A stretch of 64,000 nucleotides of DNA from Armatimonadaceae bacterium (lineage in GTDB: Bacteria; Armatimonadota; Armatimonadia; Armatimonadales; Armatimonadaceae), in the NCBI GenBank assembly GCA_030447685.1, contig JAUJOK010000005.1, positions 1-64,000 of the forward strand. The letters are read 5' to 3'. The notes beneath the pieces are model-generated. The model had not been told where the DNA came from, ran no database searches, and saw nothing but the letters and a program-made list of their open reading frames with translations. Shown piece by piece: positions 27,358 to 36,694 of the stretch. Within the stretch, counting starts at the first letter, position 1, and each line of letters begins with the position of its first letter. The translations under genes and the position numbers were made by a program.

Positions 27358-27389
27358 AGCGGCGCAGTCGGAATTCCGACTGCGCCGCT
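27358..27389. terminator. Perfect palindrome, bidirectional terminator
   Basis: AGCGGCGCAGTCGGAA and TTCCGACTGCGCCGCT are adjacent 16 bp perfect arms with T-rich flanks, between the convergent trxA and APH-like genes. Confidence 0.85.
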
Positions 27390-27394
27390 TTGTT

Positions 27395-28276
27395 TCAGGC
27401 TTGCGCCACCACCTTCCTAAACAAAGCGGCAACTTCCGGTCCCCACTGCCAGCCGAGTGCCTTGACAAACGCCCACCCCGCAATGCGCGCCGGGTCCAGG
27501 CCAAAATTGACGGCGAAGCGGTCGATCTGCCCTCGAAGAACGGAAACGGGATCGGCGGATTGCAGGGCGGCACCGCTGCGGTTGTAAAGCCACTGTGCCA
27601 GGTCGTAGGCGGGGTCTCCCACGAGCGGCTTGGGATCGATGACCAGCCAGGGTTCCCGCTGCGCGGCCAGCACATTGCCGGGGTGGAAATCGCCGTGCAG
27701 GAGCGTTTGCTGCGGCTGGCTCGCCGCCAGTTCCCGCCCCCACACGACCGCCTCCGCAGCCACTTCCGCCTCATATTTTGCGGCTGCTGCTGCCTGGGGT
27801 ATATCTTCCCACCACGCGGCGACAAAATCCGTCAAAGAAACGAACGGCGCGGTCGGGGCAGGCTGCCGCCACAGACGCGGCAAAACCCGGCAGGCGACAG
27901 CATCCCCTTCCGCTTCACTCAGCGACCACAGGTCGGTTCCGGGGAGACAGCGTTCGAGCAGCAGCGAGAATCCGTCTTCGGAGACTTGCAGGAGGCGAAC
28001 CGCCCCGTGCCCGTCCAGGAAGCGCAGCGCGTCAGCTTCAAAACGTGCCTCGTCATGGGGAAAACCGATCTTGAGAACAGCCTCGCTTCCGTCTTCGCAT
28101 TCGACCGGGGCGACCCACGAAACCGCCCCGCCATGATCGAAGGCGGGGCCGGTGCGGCAGCGCCACCGTCGTTCGAGCGCGGCAACCTGTTCGGGCAGGC
28201 CGTTCAGCCATCGCTCGCCTTCGTCACCGAACTGGGAAACCTGCTGTTGCAGAGGGGCGGGAATGAACACGTTCAA
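27395..28276 (-). CDS. Aminoglycoside/hydroxyurea kinase family protein (APH(6)-like)
   Basis: A 293-residue phosphotransferase. The catalytic loop LLHGDFHPGNVLA and the metal/product segment WLVIDPKPLVGDPAYDLAQW are typical of streptomycin 6-kinase relatives (PF04655 type). Such chromosomal copies in environmental bacteria need not confer resistance. It lies tail to tail with trxA and head to head with the sigma factor gene. Confidence 0.85.
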   Translation of the reverse strand: MNVFIPAPLQQQVSQFGDEGERWLNGLPEQVAALERRWRCRTGPAFDHGGAVSWVAPVECEDGSEAVLKIGFPHDEARFEADALRFLDGHGAVRLLQVSEDGFSLLLERCLPGTDLWSLSEAEGDAVACRVLPRLWRQPAPTAPFVSLTDFVAAWWEDIPQAAAAAKYEAEVAAEAVVWGRELAASQPQQTLLHGDFHPGNVLAAQREPWLVIDPKPLVGDPAYDLAQWLYNRSGAALQSADPVSVLRGQIDRFAVNFGLDPARIAGWAFVKALGWQWGPEVAALFRKVVAQA

Positions 28277-28366
28277 CCGCTTCTCCTTTCACGGCTGTAT
28301 CCGGAAAATAATTCCCGCAATCTCTGGTGGGGCGAACCTTTCGCGCCTTTGCGGGCCTCATAGTTT

Positions 28367-29413
28367 ATGATGGACACGACTTCGCGACCGAAGGAATATC
28401 GCCTGGCCGTGCGCGCGCAAAGCGGCGACCCGGAAGCACTGGCGGCGCTGGTGGAGCAGGCACGCGCGCCGCTTTTTGCGCTGGCTTACGCGGAGCTGCG
28501 GCACTACGAGGACGCGCAGGACGCCGTGGCTTCCGCCCTGCTCCACATCTGCCGCCATGTCCACGACCTGCGGGAACCGGAGCGCGTTCTTGCCTGGATG
28601 CGAACCATTGTCCGCAATGAAGCGCACCGCCTGCGCCGTCTGCGCCGCCCGGAAAGCTCCCTGGACGGCGGCGGTGATGAGATACCGGTACGCGATGACG
28701 AGGAATCGGCGCTTTTGCGGCTGGATGTGGAGCGGCTGATGCGCCAGATGCCCCGCGAAGAGGCGCAGGCATTCGCGCTGTTTTACCTGCCGGGCCTTTC
28801 TATTCGGGAAATCGCCGAGCGGACGGGCCGCCCGGAAGGAACGATCAAACGCTGGCTGCATTCGGGCAGACGCCGCCTGGCGACACGCCTGGAGGGCTAC
28901 TATGCCGCGCCTGCCGCCGCTGCCGATGCCTCTACCACCCCGCTGACGGCGACGCTAATCAGCACCGATCTGGAACCGGCAGAGGTCGAAAATGTCCGCC
29001 ATGCCCTGCGCGAAGCCGGTTTCGCAGCGGTGGAAACGTTAAGCGACGTTCCGCCTCTTTTTTCGCTGGAAGGAACGCCGCCTCCCCCACTGCTGACCGG
29101 CAAGCGTCTCGTCATCCTGGATGAGCAGATAGGGGGACGCTCCGCCTTTGAAGTCTATGCCGAACTGAAAGCGCATAAAAAGACGCGCGACACCTGGTTC
29201 TGCCTCCTCCTGTCGTCGCCGTCGGACGAAACCGTGTTTGCGGCCTGGGAAGCGGGCTTTGATCTCTGCTTCAACAAGGAGTGCCTCGGCCCGCGAACGT
29301 TTCGCCATTGTATCCAGCGCGCGGTGATGCAGAGAAGCAGCGATTCCCGCGTGGCGGCGCGGCGGCGTTATGCGGCGGCACGCAGCGAAAACGAACCCTG
29401 CCGCTTCTGGTGA
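28367..29413 (+). CDS. ECF-type sigma factor fused to a receiver-like domain
   Basis: A 348-residue protein. Residues ~15-85 match sigma region 2 (AYAELRHYEDAQDAVASAL, WMRTIVRNEAHR) and ~120-175 region 4 (MPREEAQAFALFYLPGLSIREIAERTGRPEGTIKRWL). A linker leads to a C-terminal ~130-residue domain built like a CheY receiver: LVILDEQIGGRSAFEV holds an Asp at the phospho-acceptor position, FCLLLSSPSDE the Thr/Ser switch and GFDLCFNKE the conserved Lys. The N-terminal acidic pair is not obvious. Two M codons open the frame (28367 and 28370). No anti-sigma or kinase gene is adjacent. Confidence 0.8.
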   Translation: MMDTTSRPKEYRLAVRAQSGDPEALAALVEQARAPLFALAYAELRHYEDAQDAVASALLHICRHVHDLREPERVLAWMRTIVRNEAHRLRRLRRPESSLDGGGDEIPVRDDEESALLRLDVERLMRQMPREEAQAFALFYLPGLSIREIAERTGRPEGTIKRWLHSGRRRLATRLEGYYAAPAAAADASTTPLTATLISTDLEPAEVENVRHALREAGFAAVETLSDVPPLFSLEGTPPPPLLTGKRLVILDEQIGGRSAFEVYAELKAHKKTRDTWFCLLLSSPSDETVFAAWEAGFDLCFNKECLGPRTFRHCIQRAVMQRSSDSRVAARRRYAAARSENEPCRFW

Positions 29414-29450
29414 AAGTAATCTACAAAAAACAAAGGACAACAAGAAAATC

Positions 29451-29775
29451 ATGAGTTCTACATTGACGGCACTATCACAAAGCACGTTTGATACTGAGGT
29501 ACTTCGCGCGGAAATCCCGGTTCTGGTCGATTTCGGCGCGGCCTGGTGCCCCCTGCCGCCGCGTCGCCCCGGAAGTGGAGGCCGTCGCGGCCCAGATGAC
29601 CGGAAAGGCCCGCGTGTTTACCGTGGACGTGGACGCCGAGCCGGATTTAGCAGCGCGCTACCACGTTCAGGGCATCCCGGATTTGATAATCTTCAAGAAT
29701 GGGCGAGTAGTCGATCAGTTTCGGGGCGCGCACCCGCGCCAGGTGATTATCCAGAAGCTCCAGCAGTACGTGTAA
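29451..29775 (+). CDS. Thioredoxin, frameshifted at the active site
   Basis: A close paralogue of the thioredoxin at 27011 (same N-terminal TFDTEVL, same C-terminal KLQQYV). The frame changes in the active-site codons: VDFGAAWC is followed in the next frame by PCRRVAPEVEAV. The bases TGGTGCCCCCTGC lack two bases for WC-x-PC, at a run of five C (29549-29553). Whether this is an error or a dead copy cannot be told; the rest is intact, which favours an error. Confidence 0.8.
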
Positions 29776-31452
29776 GGAGATGAGCAAGGGCAGCCGATTC
29801 ACCGGCTGCCCTTGTTCATTTCTACCCTGACGGCGGCCAGCGCTCACCGCAGCCGGCGTGGAATCCGTCTGCCGGACGCTGACATCAAGCGGCATCCCAT
29901 AAACCTCCTCGACCACGGGTGACTCACTGTTGACGTACCAGACCTCCAGGCGCGGGTCGGCATCCGATACCAGTGTCAGTTCCAGGCGCTCCCGTGGGTG
30001 GGCTACTGCCGCTTCGACATCGCGCACCAACCCCAGATGGGAACGGTCCATCCCTTCCGCCAGGCGCAGCAACACCGACAGCTTGCGCACCAGGCGTTGG
30101 GTCGGACGGGGCAGCGCCTGAAAGTGGGTGTGCCGCCGTTTGGGCAGGGACTTTCGGTGGAAGTACGCGAGGTTCGCGATCACATCGATCTCTTCGTTCG
30201 TGAAGCCCGCGAGCGGCGAATGACGTATCAGGTAGTACGAGTGCCGGTGGTGCCCGTTGTGCGCCACGAACACGCCGACATCATGCAGCAGGGCGGCGTA
30301 TTCCAGAAGTTCCCGCTCATACGAGCCGTAGGGATGCAGGCCCAGGCTTCCGAACTCATCGAAAAGTCGCAGCGTCAGCCGCGTCACATGCTGAGCGTGC
30401 TCTTTTTCGCTTTCCCCTGCACGGGCCAGGCTTTCAATGGAGCGGCGGCGCACCCCGGCGTCGGTACTGCCGGAGACAGGCGTCCGCTTCGCCGCCGCGC
30501 GCCGCTGCAAAGAGTCCACCAGTACACCTTCACGCAGACTGCGGTCGGAGATCAGCAGGCCGTCCGTTTTCAGCTCCTCCGCCAGCGTCTGCAAGACCGC
30601 CGCCCCGGCGACGATAATATCGGCGCGCTCCGGGTTGATTCCCGGCACGCGCCGCCGCTCTTCCAGGGTCATTTTTCGCAGCATCTCGGCGATAGAGGCC
30701 AGATCGGCGGTCTTCAGCGTGTAATTTCCCAGCGTCGCCGGGTCGTAGCCTGCGTGCCGCGCCGCCGCCGCCGCCAGGTTCATCGCCGTGCCGGAAGAGG
30801 CCACCACCATATCGAAGCCGGTATCGCGCACATGGCGCAGCGCATGCGCGGACACGGCGCGCACATATTGTCGCATGGTTTCGTACAGGCTGGCGGGCAC
30901 GGCCCCGGTGACGCCGGTAAGGAAGCGGTTTGCCAGACGTATCGCCCCCAGCTTCATGCTTTCCAGAAGCAGGTGTTCGTTCTGTGTGCCGACGATAAGC
31001 TCCGTGGAGCCGCCGCCAATATCAATAAACAGCGCCCGCTTCGCGCCCAGTTCCACCCCGGAAGCAACCCCGAGATAGATAAGACGCGCCTCCTCCACCC
31101 CGGAAACAACCCGCACGTCGATCTTTGCTTCGCGCCGCGCCTGTTCGATAAATTCGGCCTGGTTTTCCGCCTCGCGCAGGGCCGCCGTGGCGATGGCGAT
31201 GATTTCCGAAGCGTTGTAGCCGCGCGCGATCTCGGCGAACTTGCTTAGCACGAGCACGCCGCGCGCAATAGCTTCCGGTGATAAGCGGTTATGCGCGAAC
31301 TCGTCCTGCCCCAGCCTCACCGTCTCCTTATGCTGCGAAAGGAGTGTCCAGGTGCAGGTGGCTTCATCAAGCCGGACAAGCGCCATGCGAACCGAGTTCG
31401 TTCCGATGTCGAGCGCCGCGATGGGTGGCGGCGGGGTATCCGTAGGATGCAT
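29647..31452 (-). CDS. ppx: Ppx/GppA phosphatase with C-terminal HD domain
   Basis: Exopolyphosphatase type. The N-terminal ~310 residues hold the ASKHA phosphate motifs (ALDIGTNSVRM, FIDIGGGSTELIVG, SSGTAMNLAA, ERRRVPGINPERADIIVAGA); an HD domain follows (EYAALLHDVGVFVAHNGHHRHSYYLI). It degrades polyphosphate or (p)ppGpp. The open frame runs on through the terminator and over the opposite thioredoxin, so the real end is probably near 29820-29860 after a small indel. The start is set at 31452 because a TATAAT box ends 6 nt before it; the longer frame from 31524 would include that box. Confidence 0.88.
   Translation of the reverse strand: MHPTDTPPPPIAALDIGTNSVRMALVRLDEATCTWTLLSQHKETVRLGQDEFAHNRLSPEAIARGVLVLSKFAEIARGYNASEIIAIATAALREAENQAEFIEQARREAKIDVRVVSGVEEARLIYLGVASGVELGAKRALFIDIGGGSTELIVGTQNEHLLLESMKLGAIRLANRFLTGVTGAVPASLYETMRQYVRAVSAHALRHVRDTGFDMVVASSGTAMNLAAAAARHAGYDPATLGNYTLKTADLASIAEMLRKMTLEERRRVPGINPERADIIVAGAAVLQTLAEELKTDGLLISDRSLREGVLVDSLQRRAAAKRTPVSGSTDAGVRRRSIESLARAGESEKEHAQHVTRLTLRLFDEFGSLGLHPYGSYERELLEYAALLHDVGVFVAHNGHHRHSYYLIRHSPLAGFTNEEIDVIANLAYFHRKSLPKRRHTHFQALPRPTQRLVRKLSVLLRLAEGMDRSHLGLVRDVEAAVAHPRERLELTLVSDADPRLEVWYVNSESPVVEEVYGMPLDVSVRQTDSTPAAVSAGRRQGRNEQGQPVNRLPLLISLHVLLELLDNHLARVRAPKLIDYSPILEDYQIRDALNVVARC
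29781..29822. terminator. Intrinsic terminator between convergent genes
   Basis: TGAGCAAGGGCAGCCG (29781-29796) pairs with CGGCTGCCCTTGTTCA (one wobble), followed by T-rich sequence. It serves the thioredoxin and probably the opposing Ppx gene. Confidence 0.75.
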
Positions 31453-31458
31453 GGCCGT

Positions 31459-31464
31459 ATTATA
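31459..31464 (-). promoter_or_regulatory. -10 box of the Ppx/HD gene
   Basis: TATAAT on the minus strand, 6 nt before the ATG at 31452; the -35 is weak. It indicates a leaderless mRNA. Confidence 0.6.
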
Positions 31465-31535
31465 CCCACCGGCCCTTCGTGAGAGACTCAGAGAGTGGGT
31501 GCCATAAACACTTTTGCCATCCAAAAGAGTTTGTC

Positions 31536-31573
31536 CTCACTCCCTCGCCCGGTGAAGCGGACGAGGGAGTGAG
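31536..31573 (-). terminator. Hairpin after the aldo/keto reductase
   Basis: CTCACTCCCTCG (31536-31547) and CGAGGGAGTGAG (31562-31573) form a perfect 12 bp stem just past the reductase stop. The T-tail is weak. Confidence 0.55.
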
Positions 31574-31585
31574 GGCAGCAAGGGG

Positions 31586-32416
31586 CTAAAAAGTCGCCGT
31601 GTCGGGATCCGAGCCAATGCGGCCTGCGGGATCGTCAAGGGTGGCGATCTTCTCCAAATCGTGCTGGTCCAGCTTGAAATCAAACACCTGGAAGTTCTCC
31701 TGAATGCGTGATGGCGTCGCCGACTTGGGAATCGTAATCAGCCCGTTGTCCAGATGCCAGCGCAAAACCACCTGCGCGGGCGTCCTCCCGTGCTTACGGG
31801 CAATGTCCGCAATCGCCGGATCATCCAGCAGCTTGCCCTGCCCCAGCGGACTCCACGACTCCGTTTCAATGTTGTGCTCGGCGTGGAATGCGCGCAGGCC
31901 CTTCTGCTGAAAGCGCGGATGCAGTTCGATCTGGTTCAGGACGGGCACCTCGCCCGTCTCGTCCAGAATCCGCTGCAAATTAGCCGTCGTGAAGTTCGAG
32001 ACACCGATAGACCGGGCGCGTCCTTCCTGCTTTATCCGAACCAGCGCCTTCCAGCTTTCCGCGTACAACCCACGATGCGGCGAGGGCCAGTGAATCAGGT
32101 AGAGGTCTACGTAATCCAGACCGAGCCGCTCCAGGCTGGCATCGAACGCCCGCAGCGCGTTGTCGAAACCCTGGTCATCATTCCATAGTTTCGTCGTGAT
32201 AAACAACTCGTCGCGGGGAATGCCGCTCGCGGCGATGGCGTCGCCCACCCCCTTCTCGTTTTCATAAATCTTCGCGCTGTCAATAGAGCGGTAGCCGACC
32301 CTGAATGCCTCCGCAACCACCGCCTGGGCGTCTTCATTGGGCACCTGCCAGACTCCGAAGCCAAGCTGAGGAATCGCATGCCCGTCGTTCAGATCAACCA
32401 TGGGAACTGTCGTCAT
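31586..32416 (-). CDS. Aldo/keto reductase (2,5-diketo-D-gluconate reductase-like)
   Basis: A 276-residue NADPH-dependent TIM-barrel oxidoreductase. The tetrad is visible: Asp and Tyr in SIDSAKIYENE, Lys in TTKLWND and His in LIHWPSP. ARSIGVSNF and the cofactor region TIPKSATPSRIQEN complete the family pattern. It reduces aldehydes or keto sugars; the exact substrate is unknown. Confidence 0.92.
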   Translation of the reverse strand: MTTVPMVDLNDGHAIPQLGFGVWQVPNEDAQAVVAEAFRVGYRSIDSAKIYENEKGVGDAIAASGIPRDELFITTKLWNDDQGFDNALRAFDASLERLGLDYVDLYLIHWPSPHRGLYAESWKALVRIKQEGRARSIGVSNFTTANLQRILDETGEVPVLNQIELHPRFQQKGLRAFHAEHNIETESWSPLGQGKLLDDPAIADIARKHGRTPAQVVLRWHLDNGLITIPKSATPSRIQENFQVFDFKLDQHDLEKIATLDDPAGRIGSDPDTATF

Positions 32417-32569
32417 CTAAATCTCCTGGGTGATGCGCTACGCTCGCGTCCGGTGCGGCCCGACATGCACGGGCCGGAGCGTGCTGAATCTACCCTCCCT
32501 TGCGTCTTTTCCCCAAATAAGGCTCCGGGATACCGCCACGGCAAGATGTTGATCTGTTGAGCGGTTGGA

Positions 32570-32599
32570 TTGACAGCCCCGCGCACCCGATGCTACACT
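32570..32599 (+). promoter_or_regulatory. Promoter of tyrS
   Basis: TTGACA (32570-32575), 18 bp spacer, TACACT (32594-32599). The -10 ends 9 nt before the ATG, so the transcript is nearly leaderless. The TTG of the -35 is a spurious in-frame start. Confidence 0.75.
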
Positions 32600-32608
32600 G
32601 CCCCTGTT

Positions 32609-33850
32609 ATGAACGATTCGCTTTCTATCGACGAGCAGGTAGCGCGGCTGCGGCGCGGCACCCAGGCCATCGTGCCGCAGGACGGACTGCGCGCGAAGCT
32701 GGAAAAGTCGGCCAAAACCGGCAAGCCGCTCAAGATCAAGCTCGGTCTCGACCCCACCGCGCCGGACATCCACCTGGGTTTTGCGGTCGTGCTGCGGAAG
32801 CTGCGCCAGTTCCAGGACATGGGGCATGAAGTCATCATCATTATCGGCGACTATACCGCGCTTATCGGCGACCCGTCGGGCCGCTCGGCCACCCGCCCGA
32901 TGCTGAGCAAAGACGAGATCGCGCGCAATGGCCGCACGTACGTGGAGCAGCTTGCCCGAATCCTTGACCGCGAAAAGACCATCGTCCGCTTCAACAGCGA
33001 ATGGCTCGGCGCGCTTGACTTCGCCCAGGTGGTCGGGCTTGCCGCCCACATGACCGTCGCCCAGGTGCTTCAGCGCGAGGACTTCGCGAATCGCTACACC
33101 CAGCGCCAGCCTATCAGCCTGCACGAACTGCTGTATCCCCTCGCGCAAGCGTATGATTCCGTCGCCATCCACGCCGATATCGAGATGGGCGGGCAGGATC
33201 AGACGTTCAATATCCTGGCCGGGCGCGACTTGCAGGAGAAGATGGGCCAGGAACCGCAGGTCGCTCTGTTCATGCCGCTCCTGGTCGGTCTGGACGGCGA
33301 AAAGAAGATGAGCAAGTCGCTCGGCAACTACATCGGCATCTCGGAGTCGCCACTGACCATGTACAGCAAGGTGATGAGCCTGGGCGACGCGCAGATGGGC
33401 GTGTATTTCCTGCTCGCCACCGATGTTCCCGAACCTGAGTTCGAGGCGCTGCTCGCCGAGGCCGCCTCAGGAAAAACGAACCCGATGACGGTCAAGCACC
33501 GACTCGCCCACGCGATTACTGCCCTCTACCACGGTGATACCGAAGCCACTGCCGTGCAGGAGGAGTGGAAGCGTGTCCACTCCGAGCGGCAGCTTCCCAC
33601 CGATATACCGGAAATCGCCATCCCGCCCGACGCCCTCGCCGACGGTAAAATCTGGATTGTCCGCCTTATCACCCTCGCGAACTTCGCCAAAACGAACGGC
33701 GAAGCGCGCCGCCTGGTCGAACAGGGCGGCGTCTCGCTGGACGACGAAAAGATCACCGACCCGCAGGCGCAGGTCGCAGTCACAGACGGCGCGGTATTGA
33801 AGGTCGGTAAGAAGAATTTTGGGAAGTTGGCCCTCACCACCCGTCCCTAA
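32609..33850 (+). CDS. tyrS: Tyrosyl-tRNA synthetase
   Basis: A 413-residue class I synthetase charging tRNA-Tyr. The HIGH-type motif is PTAPDIHLGF, the second is KKMSKS, with YPLAQAYDS and GGQDQTFN in the tyrosine site; an S4 RNA-binding domain closes the protein (ARRLVEQGGVSLDDEKI). It belongs to the bacterial TyrZ-like branch judging from HLGF. The last codons, CGT CCC TAA, lie in the left arm of a palindromic element, so that element supplies the stop. Confidence 0.95.
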   Translation: MNDSLSIDEQVARLRRGTQAIVPQDGLRAKLEKSAKTGKPLKIKLGLDPTAPDIHLGFAVVLRKLRQFQDMGHEVIIIIGDYTALIGDPSGRSATRPMLSKDEIARNGRTYVEQLARILDREKTIVRFNSEWLGALDFAQVVGLAAHMTVAQVLQREDFANRYTQRQPISLHELLYPLAQAYDSVAIHADIEMGGQDQTFNILAGRDLQEKMGQEPQVALFMPLLVGLDGEKKMSKSLGNYIGISESPLTMYSKVMSLGDAQMGVYFLLATDVPEPEFEALLAEAASGKTNPMTVKHRLAHAITALYHGDTEATAVQEEWKRVHSERQLPTDIPEIAIPPDALADGKIWIVRLITLANFAKTNGEARRLVEQGGVSLDDEKITDPQAQVAVTDGAVLKVGKKNFGKLALTTRP

Positions 33851-33958
33851 AGGAACGGGCTGTTCAGAAAGAAAAGCCCCATTAATGGGGTTGAAGCGGC
33901 ATCCAGGCCCCTTCAGGGGGCTTCTCGGGCCGAAACAGCCCGTTCCTTTAGGGACGGG
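33840..33958. repeat. Palindromic dispersed element, copy A
   Basis: A 119 bp element with 25 bp perfect inverted arms (33840-33864 and 33934-33958, beginning CCCGTCCCTAAAGG). Inside are CCCCATTAATGGGG (33877-33890) and a GGCCCC/GGGGGC hairpin. The left arm ends tyrS. A second copy with the same arms lies at 43760-43897. No transposase, so it is MITE- or REP-like. Confidence 0.85.
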
Positions 33959-33969
33959 CATAAGGAAGC

Positions 33970-36689
33970 ATGCAATTACAGCAAACCACCATTGCCGGTA
34001 ACTGGCACGTAGCCGAGCGGTCGGCAGGCGGCGAAAAGAACTGGATTCCGGCTCAGGTGCCCGGCCACGTCCACCTCGACCTGATGCGGGCGGGCATCAT
34101 CGCCGACCCGTTCTGGCGGATGCAGGAGCGTTCCTGTCAATGGGTGGACGAGGCAGACTGGACGTACCGCACCACCGTTACCGTGGATGCCGAGCGGCTG
34201 GCGTCCAGAGGCGCGCACGGCAGGCATTTCCTTCATTTCCACGGCCTCGATACCATCGCCCGTGTTTTTCTCAATGGTGCGCTCGTCGGGTCGGCGGAGA
34301 ACTTCCATATCCCCCACCGCTTCGATGTGACGGACACGCTGCGCGAGGCCGAGAACGACCTGCGCGTGGAGTTCGATTCCCCGCTGCGGGTCGGGCAGGA
34401 GCGCGCGACGGCGTACCTGGGCGACGGCACGTCGGAGCGCGGGTCGCAGAGCTATTTCAACTTCGGGCCGCGCGCCTTTGTCCGCAAGCCGCAGTATATG
34501 TTCGGCTGGGACTGGGGGCCGGAACTGGTGTCCTGCGGCATCTGGCAGAAGGTGGAGTTGGTGACGGTTCCCGTCGCCGAAATCGTGGATTGGAAGTACG
34601 ACTACGAATTCACCGGCGAGAACACCGTCCGCGTCCGCGCAACGATTAAGGTTGAACGTACCTGATGCAGGCTCTCCCCCTGAATTTAATGCCATACTGC
34701 TCAATGGTCCTGGAACTGATGAACCACGGGTAGGCGGGAATCGCAAGCCACACCTGAGCGCGCCAAATGTTGAGATCGGAGGTAACGATCATCATAGCGT
34801 CGCTCCTTTTCGATTTTCCAGAAATGGAAATTGCACGATGGTTTACAGGCAACGTGAATTCTCAGCCGAGATATACTCTCTCATTCGCAATCTATGTCAA
34901 GCGAGATGGATGGGCCTATGAGAACTTTGACTGATTCGTGTGGTGGTTTGGTTTCTTTTCGTTCCGTCGAGTTATTGCGCGAGCCAGACGCCGACGGCAG
35001 GGGCGAGGGGATGAAGTTCCGCATCAACGGCGTGGACACGTTCATCAAAGGCGCGAACTGGATTCCCGACCACTCGTTTCCGGCAGCGATAATAACAAAG
35101 AGAACGGCTGCGGGAGCGGCTGACGCAGGCGCGGGACGCCGGATACAACATGCTCCGCATCTGGGGCGGCGGCCTGTACGAAACCGAGGAGTTCTACGAC
35201 CTCTGCGACGAACTCGGCATCCTCGTCTGGCAGGACTTCGGGTTCGCCTGCTCCATGTACCCCGACGACAAAGAATGGTTTGTCGAGCAGGTGCGCGCCG
35301 AAGCCACCGCCGCCGTGCGCCGCATCCGCAACCATCCCTGCCTCGCGCTCTGGTGCGGCGGCAACGAGAACCTGGAACTGTTCCAGGGACGCTGGGACGG
35401 CAAGACGCAGGCGACCAAGTTCTTCGGCGACAAGCTTATCCATGAAACGCTGCCCGCCGTGCTGGAAGCCGAAGACCCGAAAACTCCCTACTGGCCCAAC
35501 TCCCCCTACGGCGGCGACAACGCGACCTCCGAAGACTACGGCGACAGCCATTACTGGAACGTCTGGCACTCGAAGCTGCCCGGCTCGAACGGCGACTGGC
35601 CGAACTACCTGCTCAGCACGTCCCGGTTCTCCTCCGAGTTCGGGTTCGCCGCGCCGTGCGGGTATGCCTCGTGGGACAAAGCCGCATCTCCCGACGACCG
35701 CTGGCCCCGCTCGCCGGTCGCGCGCTGGCATGACAAGACGCGCAAGGGCTACGAGACCTACCTGAACTTCATCGCGATGCACTACCCCGCGCCGCAAACC
35801 TTCGATGACCTGATCTACTACGGCCAGGCGAACCAGGCGGACGCGCTCAAATGCGGCATCGAGCACTGGCGGCGGCTGAAGGGCCGGTGCTGGGGCACGC
35901 TGTTCTGGCAGTTCAACGACTGCTGGCCGGTGCAGTCCTGGTCTGTAATCGATTCCGAAGGCGACCCCAAAGCCGCCTACTACGCCTCGAAACGCTTCTA
36001 CGCGCCCGTGCTGCTGAGTTTAGCCGTGGTCTCGCCCCCTCCCCCCAGCCCCCTCTCCCCACGCTGTGGGAGGGGGAGGATTGGGAGATTGGGAGACCGG
36101 TAGGCGCTTACGAGAAAACGGTTCTTCCGGCTCCCCTCTCCCACAGCGTGGGGGGGGGGTGGGGGGAGGGGGCGATCTCAAAGCATTTCTCACCAACGAC
36201 ACGCTTGAAAACATTTCCGGCAGAATACTCCTGCGTGTCCTGACCTTCGACGGCGAGGAGATCGCGCGGCAGGAGACGGACGCCGTTGCGCCCGCCAATG
36301 CCGCGTCTGGCCCCCTTCTCCAGATTGACCTGCCGGACGAAATGCGCGCCGCCGACGCCTTTATTCATGCCACTTTCACAGCAACGGACGGCAGCCTTCT
36401 TGCCGAAAACTTCCTGCTGCTTGCCGAGCCGAAAGATGCTCGTCTGCCCGACCCCGGCCTGACGTGGGACATTCGGGTGAAGGGACATGGGGAGGCCACG
36501 ATAACCATTTCCGCCCGGCGTTTCGCGGGTTATGTGTGGCTGCGCTTCGCGGACATGCCGCCGCCGACCTACACCGACAACTGGTTTCACCTTGCGCCCG
36601 GCCAGTCACGCACGATAACGGTCGCACAACTGCCCCCGGAAATGACGGCGGACGCGCTGCGGGCGCGGCTGCGGGTGCGCCACCTGTGA
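33970..36689 (+). pseudogene. GH2 beta-mannosidase, interrupted
   Basis: A full-length family 2 beta-mannosidase can be followed: N-terminal jelly roll (WHVAERSAGGEKNWIPAQVPG, PQYMFGWDWGPEL), an Ig-like domain, the TIM barrel with acid/base Glu in LWCGGNENLE and nucleophile Glu in FSSEFGFAA, and the C-terminal beta domain (AFLTNDTLENISG to RARLRVRHL). The frame breaks three times: a degraded, AT-rich stretch at ~34665-34960 where WF-GN-SQPRYTLSF still matches the family; an indel near 35090-35105; and a 144 bp GC-rich palindrome at 36032-36175. Sequence error may explain the first two, not the third. If read as it stands it makes no working enzyme. Confidence 0.8.
36032..36175. mobile_element. 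G/C-rich palindromic insertion in the mannosidase gene
   Basis: Imperfect inverted arms of ~45 bp, the left starting TCGCCCCCTCCCCCC and the right ending GGGGGGAGGGGGCGA, share CCCACGCTGTGGGAG. It contains a run of ten G (36150-36159). It splits the C-terminal beta domain of the mannosidase, whose homology resumes directly after it. MITE-like; no coding capacity. Confidence 0.75.
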
Positions 36690-36694
36690 GCGTG

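Noticed and set aside
27395-28276. Acquired antibiotic-resistance gene
   Set aside because: No mobile genes, integron or plasmid features around it; composition matches neighbours. A native kinase is more likely.
36066-36689. Separate gene encoding the mannosidase C-terminal domain
   Set aside because: Its first ~35 codons are the palindromic insert; the rest is the direct continuation of the mannosidase.
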